64,000 bases of DNA. It comes from Sphingorhabdus_B arenilitoris (GTDB taxonomy: Bacteria; Pseudomonadota; Alphaproteobacteria; Sphingomonadales; Sphingomonadaceae). A model generated the notes under the pieces. It made no database searches. It worked only from the letters and a program-made list of their open reading frames with translations, and was not told the DNA's origin. The DNA is taken from positions 62,001 through 126,000 of the forward strand of contig NZ_JBHSDH010000012.1 of NCBI RefSeq assembly GCF_042651485.1, in the 5' to 3' direction. Numbering within the stretch: the first letter of the stretch is position 1; each line of letters opens with the position of its first letter. Positions 51,168 through 60,186 of this stretch are shown one piece after another. A program made the translations under genes and the position numbers.

Positions 51168-53927
51168 TCAGGCGACAGATTTGACTTCGTCTCTATTCCG
51201 GCCCGATGCCGCCTCCAACAATCGCTTCTCGATGGCGTTCAAACGGTTTTTATTTTCTATTTTCCCGCCAAATAAATCCGTCACATAAAAAGTGTCTACA
51301 GCACGCTCACCGTAGGTTGCGATATGGGCGCTGTGCAATGTTGCTTTTGACTGGAACAGGGCTTGTGCAAGATTATTCAGCAACGCTGGCCTGTCGCGGG
51401 CATTTACTTCAAGCACGGTGAATCGGTTGGACGCCTGATTGTCGATATATACCGATGGTTCGATCCGGAATGCTTCGGCGCGCAAGAGGGAACTCGGCTT
51501 GCTCTCCAATTTAATCCCCATTTTATTGCGATTGGCAACGGCATCTTCGATGGTTGTTCGCAGCCGCTCAATCTGCCCAGCCTCTCTAAAAGGTCGCCCT
51601 TTGGGATCTTGGACCAGAAAATTATCCAAAGCCATGCCATCGCGGCTGGTATGAATCCGCGCATCAATGATATTACCGCCAGCGAGATGTATGGCACCTG
51701 CTATCCGGTAAAATAATCCGGGATGATCGGCGGCATATACCGTTATCAATGTTGCACCGCGTTCGGCATAATAACAGGCGTCGATCGTCAGGTCACCGCC
51801 CCCATCATTCAATAATAACCGGGCATTGCGCTCAATAATGTCGGGGGATTCGGCGATCCAATAGCTATCCGGCAATCTTTTGGCCAATTTAGCAAATGCC
51901 GCAGGCTTCAACTCCAGTGCTTCTTCCAAATTACGCTTTTTCGCGGCAATGCGTTCCTCGCGTCCGCGTTGCTTGTGCCCAAGGCGCAGCACCTCTTCGG
52001 CCGATTCAAAAAGATCGGACAATAATTGCCGTTTCCAGCTGTTCCATATACCCGGCCCGACCGCGCGAATGTCAACGACGGTAAGCACGAGCAAAAGCCG
52101 GAGCCGTTCCGGCGATTTCACATGATGGGCAAAATCCAATATCGTCTTAAAATCGGCAAGATCACGTTTGAAAGCGGTGGACGACATAAGCAGATGGTTG
52201 CGGACCAACCACGCCACCGTTTCCGTTTCAGCCGCTGTTAGGCCGACCCGGGGGCATAATTTTAACGCGACTTCAGCGCCCAATATACTATGATCACCGC
52301 CCCGGCCTTTCGCAATATCATGCAGCAATGTCGCCATGAATAACACCCTACGGCTAGCGATTTGCCGCATGATTGCAGTGGACAGCGGATGGTCACCGGC
52401 AAGGTCACCCTGTTCAATTTCGGCCAGCAGACCGATGGCGCGTATCGTATGTTCGTCAACCGTATAGTGATGATACATATCAAATTGCATCTGTGCCACG
52501 ACGCGCCGGAAATCAGGAATAAACCGGCCGAAAACAGTGGACTCATTCATCCAGCGCAGCACCGTTTCAGGATCACGCGTCGATGTCAGCACATCCATGA
52601 AAAGACTGTTGGCTCGTTCATCGAGCCTAATTTTTCGGTCGATGTGTTTGCTGTCGCGCTGCGCCGCCCGCATCGCCATGGGGTGAATTTCCAGACCATA
52701 ACGATCCGCAAGCTGAAATATCTCCAGCATCCGAACGGGGTCTTCTGCAAAAAAATCGTCTGACGGTAATGCGAGCCGCCCCCGGTCCAATTTGAACCCA
52801 TTTAACTTGCGTGGCCGCCGCACCATCGAAGGCAAAAAGCGGCGACCGGATTTGGCCAAGGTTTCATCCAAATGAGCCAAGAAAAGCCCCGTCAGGTCGC
52901 CAACAGTTTTTGCATTCAAAAAATAATATTGCATGAACCGCTCAACCGCTGATTGACCAGGACGGTCGGCAAATTGCATTCGTTCGGCAACCTCTCTTTG
53001 CAGGTCAAAGGTCAGCCTATCTTCGGCCCGGCCGGTAATATCATGCATATGGCAGCGCACGGCCCAAAGGAAATTTTCCGCCTTGCGAAACCGCCGATAT
53101 TCCTTTTTGCTTAGCAAGCCAACGTCGACTAGTGCCGCTGCGGAACGAACCTGGTGCACATATTTCCCAATCCAATAAAGAGTATGCAGATCGCGCAGGC
53201 CGCCCTTGCCCTCTTTAATATTGGGTTCGACCACATAGCGGCTATCGCCCATTTTCTTGTGCCGTTCGTCTCGCTCGGCCATTTTTTTACTGACAAAGTC
53301 AGCGGCGGTTCTTTTTGCGACTTCATTCCAAAAACGGGCAGCTGCTTCATCATAAATCTCTTTGTCGCCCCACACGAAACGGCTTTCCAGCAGGGCGGTG
53401 CGGATGGTGATATCCTCGATAGCTAACTTCACCGTTTCATCGAGAGAACGGCTCGATTGCCCGACTTTCAAGCCTAAATCCCACAAGAAATACAGCATTG
53501 CTTCGACGACTTGTTCGGTCCACGGCGTGCGTTTATAGGGCGTTATGAACGCGATATCGACGTCGCTATGCGGTGCCATTTCGCCCCGGCCATATCCGCC
53601 AACGGCCAAAACCGAGATCCGCTCAGAGGCGGAGGGGTTGGCAACTTGATATAAATTGCCAGTAACATGGTCGAATATCAGCCGAACAATCTGATCGATC
53701 AAAAATGCCTGCTCGGCTGCTGCCTGGTGACCGGCCGATGGAGCTTCGTTAAGACGGCGAGCAATTTCGGTGCGGCCATCGTGGACAGCTTGTGACAGCA
53801 ATGCGACGATAAGGCCGCGTTGCTTATCAGTTTCTTCGCTGGCAATAATCGCGGTGATCATATCGGCCAGCCGCCTGCGATCGATAATTGCCCGCCTTGC
53901 CGACATTGCTTGTTTTGCGTTTTTCAT
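51168..53927 (-). CDS. glnD: Bifunctional uridylyltransferase/uridylyl-removing enzyme
   Basis: Senses glutamine and modifies the PII proteins that control nitrogen assimilation. The 919-residue product has the nucleotidyltransferase site VGGYGRGEMAPHSDVDIAF (residues about 109-127), the HD phosphohydrolase motif LLHDIAKGRGGDHS near 535, and two C-terminal ACT domains starting near 728 (TVYAADHPGLFYRI) and 838 (VNARDRPALLNNL). It sits downstream of an acyl-CoA synthetase gene. A hairpin covers its ribosome site and start codon. Confidence 0.97.
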   Translation of the reverse strand: MKNAKQAMSARRAIIDRRRLADMITAIIASEETDKQRGLIVALLSQAVHDGRTEIARRLNEAPSAGHQAAAEQAFLIDQIVRLIFDHVTGNLYQVANPSASERISVLAVGGYGRGEMAPHSDVDIAFITPYKRTPWTEQVVEAMLYFLWDLGLKVGQSSRSLDETVKLAIEDITIRTALLESRFVWGDKEIYDEAAARFWNEVAKRTAADFVSKKMAERDERHKKMGDSRYVVEPNIKEGKGGLRDLHTLYWIGKYVHQVRSAAALVDVGLLSKKEYRRFRKAENFLWAVRCHMHDITGRAEDRLTFDLQREVAERMQFADRPGQSAVERFMQYYFLNAKTVGDLTGLFLAHLDETLAKSGRRFLPSMVRRPRKLNGFKLDRGRLALPSDDFFAEDPVRMLEIFQLADRYGLEIHPMAMRAAQRDSKHIDRKIRLDERANSLFMDVLTSTRDPETVLRWMNESTVFGRFIPDFRRVVAQMQFDMYHHYTVDEHTIRAIGLLAEIEQGDLAGDHPLSTAIMRQIASRRVLFMATLLHDIAKGRGGDHSILGAEVALKLCPRVGLTAAETETVAWLVRNHLLMSSTAFKRDLADFKTILDFAHHVKSPERLRLLLVLTVVDIRAVGPGIWNSWKRQLLSDLFESAEEVLRLGHKQRGREERIAAKKRNLEEALELKPAAFAKLAKRLPDSYWIAESPDIIERNARLLLNDGGGDLTIDACYYAERGATLITVYAADHPGLFYRIAGAIHLAGGNIIDARIHTSRDGMALDNFLVQDPKGRPFREAGQIERLRTTIEDAVANRNKMGIKLESKPSSLLRAEAFRIEPSVYIDNQASNRFTVLEVNARDRPALLNNLAQALFQSKATLHSAHIATYGERAVDTFYVTDLFGGKIENKNRLNAIEKRLLEAASGRNRDEVKSVA

Positions 53928-53954
53928 TCCCCTGTCATAAAATAACAGGGGAAT
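53926..53954 (-). promoter_or_regulatory. Hairpin covering the glnD ribosome site and start
   Basis: ATTCCCCTGT (53926-53935) pairs with ACAGGGGAAT (53945-53954) around a nine-base loop. On the minus strand the second arm of the RNA is ACAGGGGAAU, which holds the only AGGGGA ribosome site and the first two bases of the glnD ATG. A four-codon reading frame, ATG ACA GGG GAA TGA, starts in the loop and ends across the glnD start. There is no U-run, so this is not a terminator. It may limit or couple glnD translation. Confidence 0.55.
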
Positions 53955-53966
53955 AAAAGCAAAGTT

Positions 53967-55670
53967 TCAGACCGCGCTTTTGACCTTTTCATTATAGGCG
54001 TTGCGCAAAGTAACACGGTCAATTTTTTGAGTGCCAAGTCGGGGCAGGGCGTCGGCAGAGGGCCAATAATGCACCGGCACCTTAAACGGGGCCAATCGTT
54101 CCAGTAAAAAGGCTTTCAGCTCCTCTGGTGTCAAAGAGGCGCCTTCTTTCACATGATACACGATGCCTGGCACCTCACCATATTTTTCATCTGCGATACC
54201 GAAAACGGATAGTTCGGCAATATCCTCATGCTCATACGCCGCCGCCTCAACTTCGGGGCAGCTGATATTCTCACCGCCCCGAATGATGATATCTTTTTTC
54301 CGGTCCACAATATATAGATAACCATCTTCGTCGAGATACCCGATATCGCCGGTTCGGAACCAGCCATCTTTGGTGAACGCGGCTTCAGTTGCTTCGGGGT
54401 TATTCCAATATCCGCTGAAATTCGCAATCGTGCGGATGCAGACCTCTCCGCGTTCCCCCTGCGGCATGATATTGCCATCATCATCCAACATCTCGATTTC
54501 GACCAATGGCTTGGTCGCAGGACCAGTGCTGTCGGGTTTTGCGAGATAATTTTCGGTAAAGTTACCGCAGCCCACGCCGTTTGTCTCGGTCAAACCATAT
54601 CCCAATAGCGGATAGGCATGGTCCATCTCCTTGCGGATTTTTTTGACATGCTCAACCGGGCGCGGCGCACCGCCTGCGGCAAATGCGGTGCAGCTGGTCA
54701 AATCATATTCATGCCGTTTGGGATGGGTGGCGATTTCGATGCTCATCAACGGAACGCCGACGAAATAGCTGATTTTTTCTTTTTCAATCAAGCGCATTGC
54801 TTCTTCTGCGTCCCATTTCGGCATCAGCACCAATTTGCGGCCGATGGCATAGCTTTGCAGTACCAATGGCACTGACGCTGTGACATGGAATAATGGGACG
54901 TTGACGAGCGCGGACGGCTGCGCCGGCAGCGTAGCGCCGCTGGCGGATAGAAGCTCAAAAAACACCATGGATTGCGATACGTAACTCATCGCGCCTTGAA
55001 CGACCGCGCGGTGGTCGGAATAGGCGCCCTTTGACTGTCCGGTTGATCCCGACGTGTATAAGATTGTGGCGTTATCCAGCGGGTCCATTTTCGGTAATGG
55101 CGTCTCTGCACCGCCGCCTTTGGCCAATAGGATGCTCAGCCCCTCGGCAGGCGGGCAATCATGTTCGAACAGCAATATTTCACATTCGCCAATATCACAT
55201 CCTGTAAGCCGCGCCGCACGTTGCTCGTCGGCCAGGACATAGCGGCAATCGACCATCGTAATCCCGTCGGCCAGCTCCTGACCCTGCCACCAGCCATTCA
55301 GCAGCGTGGACACGCCGCCAGCAAGGATGATCGCCATGTTCAAAATCATCCAATTGGCGGAGTTGCGCGCGGCGATACCGACACGGTCACCTTTTTGCAG
55401 GCCATAGCCTTCGACCAAACCGCCCGCCACCAAACGTGCAGCGGCGTAGACCTCGCCAAAAGTCAGGCGGATGGCGCCATCGATCAGAAATTCTTTTTCA
55501 GCATGGACGCCGCAAAAATAAGTGTAGAAGTCAGCCAGATTGGCCGGGGCCTGTGTGAACATAGGCATTTTCACGCCATATTTTTCCACATAAGTCACCG
55601 AAAGTGGGCCATTATCGGCCATAAACCGCTTTACCGTAGCGTCAATTGCCATATCCAATGGGGTGGGCAT
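53967..55670 (-). CDS. AMP-dependent acyl-CoA synthetase/ligase
   Basis: Activates a carboxylic acid as acyl-AMP and then acyl-CoA. The 567-residue enzyme has the P-loop ILYTSGSTGQSKGAYSDHRA, the motif YGLTETNGVG, and the hinge region GWFRTGDIGYLDEDGYLYIV followed by DRKKDIIIRGGENI. The catalytic Lys is in the C-terminal part near TQKIDRVTLR. Substrate class (fatty or aromatic) cannot be told. It lies upstream of glnD and divergent from lgt. Confidence 0.93.
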   Translation of the reverse strand: MPTPLDMAIDATVKRFMADNGPLSVTYVEKYGVKMPMFTQAPANLADFYTYFCGVHAEKEFLIDGAIRLTFGEVYAAARLVAGGLVEGYGLQKGDRVGIAARNSANWMILNMAIILAGGVSTLLNGWWQGQELADGITMVDCRYVLADEQRAARLTGCDIGECEILLFEHDCPPAEGLSILLAKGGGAETPLPKMDPLDNATILYTSGSTGQSKGAYSDHRAVVQGAMSYVSQSMVFFELLSASGATLPAQPSALVNVPLFHVTASVPLVLQSYAIGRKLVLMPKWDAEEAMRLIEKEKISYFVGVPLMSIEIATHPKRHEYDLTSCTAFAAGGAPRPVEHVKKIRKEMDHAYPLLGYGLTETNGVGCGNFTENYLAKPDSTGPATKPLVEIEMLDDDGNIMPQGERGEVCIRTIANFSGYWNNPEATEAAFTKDGWFRTGDIGYLDEDGYLYIVDRKKDIIIRGGENISCPEVEAAAYEHEDIAELSVFGIADEKYGEVPGIVYHVKEGASLTPEELKAFLLERLAPFKVPVHYWPSADALPRLGTQKIDRVTLRNAYNEKVKSAV

Positions 55671-55744
55671 GCGAATCTCTCCTTTACTCTTTGTTCCTCT
55701 TCTATTTCCCTCTATAGGAATGTCAAAATTATCGGGGATTTATC

Positions 55745-56626
55745 TTGTTTTTAGAATTTTTGGCGGCGAGTGCGAACTATATTAATTATACCGATTTGGG
55801 GATCGGTCCAGTTGCGCTCGACCTCGGGTTCTTCAAATTGCGCTGGTATTCGCTTAGCTATCTGGTGATGATCCTGCTCGGCTATTGGTATTTAACCAAG
55901 CTGATCAAGCGGCCCGGAGCCCCGATGTCGCAAGCGTATGCCGATGACCTGATCCTTTATATGACGCTTGGCGTCATATTGGGTGGGCGTTTTGGCTATA
56001 TCCTTTTTTATGATCGCAGTTTGCTTGCGATCGATAAATTTTACCGCGTGTGGGAAGGCGGAATGTCGCTGCATGGCGGGACATTGGGCGTGCTGTTCGC
56101 GCTTTGGATATTTGTGCGTAAGCATAAGTTATCTTATTTGCGGGTATGCGATTACATCGCGGTATGCGTGCCGTTCGGAACATTTCTTGTGCGGCTGGCC
56201 AATTTTGCCAATGGTGAGTTGTGGGGGCGGGAAACCGACGTGCCCTGGGCAATGCGTTTTCCCGAAGTCGTTCAGGGTGCAACCCTATTGGGCCCGCCCC
56301 GCCACCCGAGCCAGCTGTATGAAGCCATTTTTGAAGGCTTGCTGATGGCGGCGATATTATGGCCCCTCTTTTGGAAAACCGATGCGCGCTATAAGCCGGG
56401 TTTCCTGTTTGGTCTGGCCGCCCTGATTTATGGAACCGCGCGCTTCACCATCGAATATTTCCGTCAGCCGGATCAACAATTGCAATGGCTGGTTGATGCT
56501 ACGGGCTTCAGCATGGGGCAGTTCTTAACTATGCCGATGATCCTGCTTGGACTGTTCCTTGTCGCTACGGCCAATAAACGGCGGCAAAGGGTGGAACCGG
56601 TGATGGGAGCAGATAGTGTCGCCTGA
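55745..56626 (+). CDS. lgt: Prolipoprotein diacylglyceryl transferase
   Basis: Adds diacylglycerol to the lipobox cysteine of prolipoproteins in the inner membrane. The 293-residue protein has seven helices and the family motifs GGMSLHGGTLGVLFALWIF, RLANFANGELWGRETDVPWA and HPSQLYEAIFEGLL. The start is TTG at 55745, with GGGGA eight bases upstream. It is divergent from the acyl-CoA synthetase gene and overlaps the following methyltransferase gene. The window contains several lipoproteins that would be its substrates. Confidence 0.96.
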   Translation: MFLEFLAASANYINYTDLGIGPVALDLGFFKLRWYSLSYLVMILLGYWYLTKLIKRPGAPMSQAYADDLILYMTLGVILGGRFGYILFYDRSLLAIDKFYRVWEGGMSLHGGTLGVLFALWIFVRKHKLSYLRVCDYIAVCVPFGTFLVRLANFANGELWGRETDVPWAMRFPEVVQGATLLGPPRHPSQLYEAIFEGLLMAAILWPLFWKTDARYKPGFLFGLAALIYGTARFTIEYFRQPDQQLQWLVDATGFSMGQFLTMPMILLGLFLVATANKRRQRVEPVMGADSVA

Positions 56627-57686
56627 TCAGAATCACTTGGCGTTGCGGCTGGCGAAACAGATTGAAAATTCCGGCCCGATCAGTGTCGCTGAATATATGC
56701 GCGCGGCCAACGCCGAATATTATGACAGGCAAGACCCCATTGGCGCGGCAGGCGATTTCATTACCGCTCCAGAAGTCAGCCAGATTTTTGGAGAGTTAAT
56801 CGGCCTGTGGCTCGCCGATATATGGTTGCGGCATAATCGCCCCGACAATTGCCATTATGTTGAATTGGGCCCGGGCAGGGGCAGTTTGTCGCAAGATGCG
56901 CTGCGTGCCATGGCAAAATTTGAAATGACGCCGCCTGTCCATTTTGTGGAGACCAGCAGCGCGTTAAGGGCGAAGCAAGCCGCTGCCGTGCCGCAAGCGC
57001 AATTTTATAATAATGTCGATGACCTGCCCGATGACGGGCCGTTGCTGATCATCGCCAATGAATTTTTCGACGCTCTGCCGGTGCGGCAGCTGGTGGCGAC
57101 CCACGCGGGCTGGCGCGAACGGGTTGTAGTGCGCGACAGGGGCACAAAATTCATGGCCATGCCCGGTCAATATGCCATGGATAATCTGGTCCCTGCCGAT
57201 TTTCGGGGTGCACCGCCCAACAGCATTTATGAAACATCGCCCGACAGCAGCGGTATTATGTATGAGCTGACATCCCGTATCCACAAACAGGGGGGCGTCC
57301 TGCTGATTATCGATTATGGTTATGCGCAGCCAGGTTTGGGCAGCACATTGCAATCGGTAAAAGATCATAAATTTGCCGATCCTTTTGACGAACCGGGCGA
57401 ACGGGATTTGACCGCCCATGTCAATTTCCTGGAAATAGCGAATCTCGCCCGGATGCGCGATTTGCAGATTGGCGGGCCAGTTGAGCAGGGAAAATGGCTG
57501 TCGGTGCTGGGCATTAATCAGCGCACAGCGACATTGGTCGAAGCTTCGCCGGACAAAGCGGATGAGATTATCGCCGCGCGCAACCGATTGGTGGATGGCG
57601 ACGAAATGGGCAGCTTGTTCAAAGTGCTGGCCGTCAGTTCCCCCGATTGGCCGCGTCCAGAAGGATTTGATGCCGCGCTGATTTAA
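56616..57686 (+). CDS. MidA/NDUFAF7-family SAM-dependent methyltransferase
   Basis: A 356-residue protein of the DUF185 family (mitochondrial NDUFAF7, which methylates a complex I subunit). Signatures: GAAGDFITAPEVSQIFGELI, YVELGPGRGSLSQDALRAM (SAM-binding) and LIIANEFFDALPVRQLV. The GTG start at 56616 overlaps lgt by 11 bases. A role in arginine methylation of complex I or another protein is likely by family, but not shown here. The lgt-midA pair is common in alphaproteobacteria. Confidence 0.9.
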   Translation: MSPDQNHLALRLAKQIENSGPISVAEYMRAANAEYYDRQDPIGAAGDFITAPEVSQIFGELIGLWLADIWLRHNRPDNCHYVELGPGRGSLSQDALRAMAKFEMTPPVHFVETSSALRAKQAAAVPQAQFYNNVDDLPDDGPLLIIANEFFDALPVRQLVATHAGWRERVVVRDRGTKFMAMPGQYAMDNLVPADFRGAPPNSIYETSPDSSGIMYELTSRIHKQGGVLLIIDYGYAQPGLGSTLQSVKDHKFADPFDEPGERDLTAHVNFLEIANLARMRDLQIGGPVEQGKWLSVLGINQRTATLVEASPDKADEIIAARNRLVDGDEMGSLFKVLAVSSPDWPRPEGFDAALI

Positions 57687-57699
57687 CGGGTGAGCAGGG

Positions 57700-58302
57700 T
57701 TATTGTTTCAACCATGCAGCGACATCGGAGGCAAGTTGATTGGCGGCTTCATTCAACGCGGTGCCAACGGGAACGGGTTCAATCACGCTAACTGGCCGCC
57801 GCACTTCAAATCGCCGTTTTTCAACGGGCTCACCCCGGACTAGCTTGACCGCATCGTATATGATGACCGCATTGCCGCTATTTTCGTCAACGCCAAATTC
57901 CATCAAATTGCCCGACAACATCATCTGGGCCTGACCGCCTGCATCGGATTCATTCAGCACCAACCGATCATTTTTCGCGGCAATAGTTTCCATCAGTAAT
58001 TGCTGCATCAGGCTGGCGGGCTTGTCCGACCACATGGCGTCTTTCAAATAAGCGATGCTGCTGCTGCTCATTTGAACCGGGACCCGGTTGGTATCCAACT
58101 TGCGCGGCACAGTTGGTGTCAATATCACCAACGCCTCGCTCTTTACTCCGCCATGGGAGGCGCCAGCAGGCAGGCTGCTGGTGGCGGATAGGACGAGTAA
58201 CGATGGCGGAGGTTTACTGCCAAAGCTGACACAGCCGCTGAGCAATATTGCGGGGAGTAACGCGCCCAAGGCAGGCATGATTTTCATTGCATTTCGTCCC
58301 AT
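57700..58302 (-). CDS. Mla-type transport auxiliary lipoprotein (PqiC-like)
   Basis: A 200-residue lipoprotein. The signal peptide has LLPAILLSGC, and the mature part matches ABC-transport auxiliary lipoproteins (IAYLKDAMWSDKPASLMQQ, VIYDAVKLVRGEPVEKRRFE). The ATG at 58302 follows AAAGGGCAAG; an ATG at 58326 would overlap the mlaD end. It is the last gene of the lipid-transport operon and probably bridges to the outer membrane. Confidence 0.86.
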   Translation of the reverse strand: MGRNAMKIMPALGALLPAILLSGCVSFGSKPPPSLLVLSATSSLPAGASHGGVKSEALVILTPTVPRKLDTNRVPVQMSSSSIAYLKDAMWSDKPASLMQQLLMETIAAKNDRLVLNESDAGGQAQMMLSGNLMEFGVDENSGNAVIIYDAVKLVRGEPVEKRRFEVRRPVSVIEPVPVGTALNEAANQLASDVAAWLKQ

Positions 58303-58303
58303 A

Positions 58304-59278
58304 TCACTTGCCCTTTTTCGGATCATAATCGGGCAATGCAGGCGTCCCGATCAACGACGATGCGCCGTCCTGCTCCAACTTGTCGCTTATCGATTTCAGC
58401 GAGTTGGTCAGTTTTTGCAGGTCGCGGGTCAGCTTGTTGACCTCTGGAATAGTTTGTACTGCGACTTGGTCGAGCACTGGCCCCGATTTATTCGCCACCT
58501 GCTCCAATGCGGCGAGGCTTTTATTGGCGGCATTCAATGTACTGCGCAGCTCGGCAAAGGTTGCCTTGCCCTCGCTGTCGATCATACTGCCAGTGGACTG
58601 CGCCACCAAAGCGATCTGCTCGGACGCTTGCCCTGCTTTTTGCAGCGTGATCCGCGATTCCTGAATCACTGCGCGCATTTCCGGTGCCTGGCTTGCCAGC
58701 GAACCGGAGAGGCCTTCGACATTGTCCAAAATCTGCTGAATGGATTGCTGGTTCTTGTCCGACATAATATTGGTGAGCCGTTCGGTCAGCGTCGATAGGC
58801 GTTCGAGCAATAAAGGCGCGCTGTTCAGCAATTCTCCCAGTGCGCCTGGCTTTGTCGGAATCACAGGGACACCGCCGGGGCAGGCCGATTCCGGCTTTAC
58901 TTTGGGGCAGCTGATGGCAGGAGCTCCTTTCACCGCGCCGTCCAATTGTATTTCCGACACGCCCGTAAAACCCACGCCAGCAATAGTGGCAACGGTGCCC
59001 TGCAAAATGGGGACGCTGTCATCGATGCTGATCCGCACCCGGACAAATTCGGGATCATCTTTCCATAATTTGATCTCGGTTATCTGGCCCGATGGGACGC
59101 CAGCAAAAGACACACCCGATCCTTTCGCCAATCCATTGACCGATTGTTTGAAGAAAATATCATATTCTTTTTGCGCGCCATCATTGAAGCGGGCGAGCCA
59201 GACAGTGAAGCCAACGGCGGCCAATAACAGCGCCAAAGTTACCACGCCGACAAGTATGTAATTGGATCTTGTCTCCAT
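58304..59278 (-). CDS. mlaD: MlaD-family lipid-binding protein
   Basis: A 324-residue protein with one N-terminal membrane helix (YILVGVVTLALLLAAVGFTVW). It has an MCE domain (GLAKGSGVSFAGVPSGQITEI), then a long helical and coiled region to the C-terminus (SIQQILDNVEGLSGSLASQA, NKSLAALEQVANKSG). It forms the periplasmic ring that receives lipids from the MlaFE complex. The long helical tail is longer than the E. coli MlaD form. Operon order is mlaE-mlaF-mlaD-lipoprotein. Confidence 0.92.
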   Translation of the reverse strand: METRSNYILVGVVTLALLLAAVGFTVWLARFNDGAQKEYDIFFKQSVNGLAKGSGVSFAGVPSGQITEIKLWKDDPEFVRVRISIDDSVPILQGTVATIAGVGFTGVSEIQLDGAVKGAPAISCPKVKPESACPGGVPVIPTKPGALGELLNSAPLLLERLSTLTERLTNIMSDKNQQSIQQILDNVEGLSGSLASQAPEMRAVIQESRITLQKAGQASEQIALVAQSTGSMIDSEGKATFAELRSTLNAANKSLAALEQVANKSGPVLDQVAVQTIPEVNKLTRDLQKLTNSLKSISDKLEQDGASSLIGTPALPDYDPKKGK

Positions 59279-59394
59279 CGCCCCTGTCTAAGCTCCTATC
59301 ATTATCGGTGCAGCGAATAGCCGCCCAGCGCGAAAAAGCTTAGCGGCGGGCCGGCCCTTTGGCAAAGCTGTTTCTGCAATTAACGTGAATGTTA

Positions 59395-60186
59395 TCATTG
59401 CCCAGCCCGTCCCCGGTCTGCCGCACGGCCGCGCGGACCCGAAAAATATTCCTTGATCCACGGATGGTCGCTAGTCAGCAACTCGTCGATTTTGCCAATG
59501 GCAATCACGCGCCGGTCGGCCAAAACCGCCACGCGGTCGCAAATGGCGTGAAGCGTATCAAGATCGTGCGTGATCAGGAAAACCGTCAGCCCCAATGTTT
59601 CTTTCAAATCACGGGTCAGCTCGTCGAATTTGGCCGCGCCAATCGGATCCAGACCTGCCGTTGGTTCATCCAGAAATAACAGCTCTGGATCCATCGCAAG
59701 CGCGCGGGCAAGTCCTGCCCGCTTTTTCATCCCGCCAGACAATTCGGAAGGATATTTTGCCCCGGCTTCGGGAAACAGACCGCTCAAATGCACCTTTGTC
59801 CGTGCAATTTCGTCCAATAGATTGGCGCTTAAACCCGGATAAAATTCATGCATTGGCACCTGAATATTTTCGGCGACGGTTAAGGTTGAAAATAGCGCCC
59901 CACCTTGAAATAAAACGCCCCATCTGCGCCGGACCTCATCATCGCCGACCGTGTCGCGGTCGAGCAGATTTTCGTCCAAAACATGGATCTCACCAGCATC
60001 GGGGCGCTGCAGGCCGATGATCGAGCGCATCAGCACCGATTTACCGGTTCCCGATCCGCCGACCACGCCCAATATCTCGCCGCGCCTTACATCCAGATCG
60101 AGATTTTCGTGGATGACTTGCTTGCCAAATTGGTTGCGCAGGCCGCGCACCGAAATAACAATTTCATGGCCTTGTCCGTCGCGCAT
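59395..60186 (-). CDS. mlaF: MlaF-type ATP-binding protein
   Basis: A 263-residue ABC ATPase: Walker A GVVGGSGTGKSVLMRSIIGL, signature LSGGMKKRAGLARALA, Walker B LLFLDEPTAGLDP, and His switch FLITHDLDTLHAI. The start at 60186 overlaps the mlaE stop (ATGA); an upstream ATG at 60327 would read through mlaE. It powers phospholipid transfer between the membranes. It is spaced 116 bases from mlaD, without clear sign of an internal promoter. Confidence 0.95.
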   Translation of the reverse strand: MRDGQGHEIVISVRGLRNQFGKQVIHENLDLDVRRGEILGVVGGSGTGKSVLMRSIIGLQRPDAGEIHVLDENLLDRDTVGDDEVRRRWGVLFQGGALFSTLTVAENIQVPMHEFYPGLSANLLDEIARTKVHLSGLFPEAGAKYPSELSGGMKKRAGLARALAMDPELLFLDEPTAGLDPIGAAKFDELTRDLKETLGLTVFLITHDLDTLHAICDRVAVLADRRVIAIGKIDELLTSDHPWIKEYFSGPRGRAADRGRAGQ

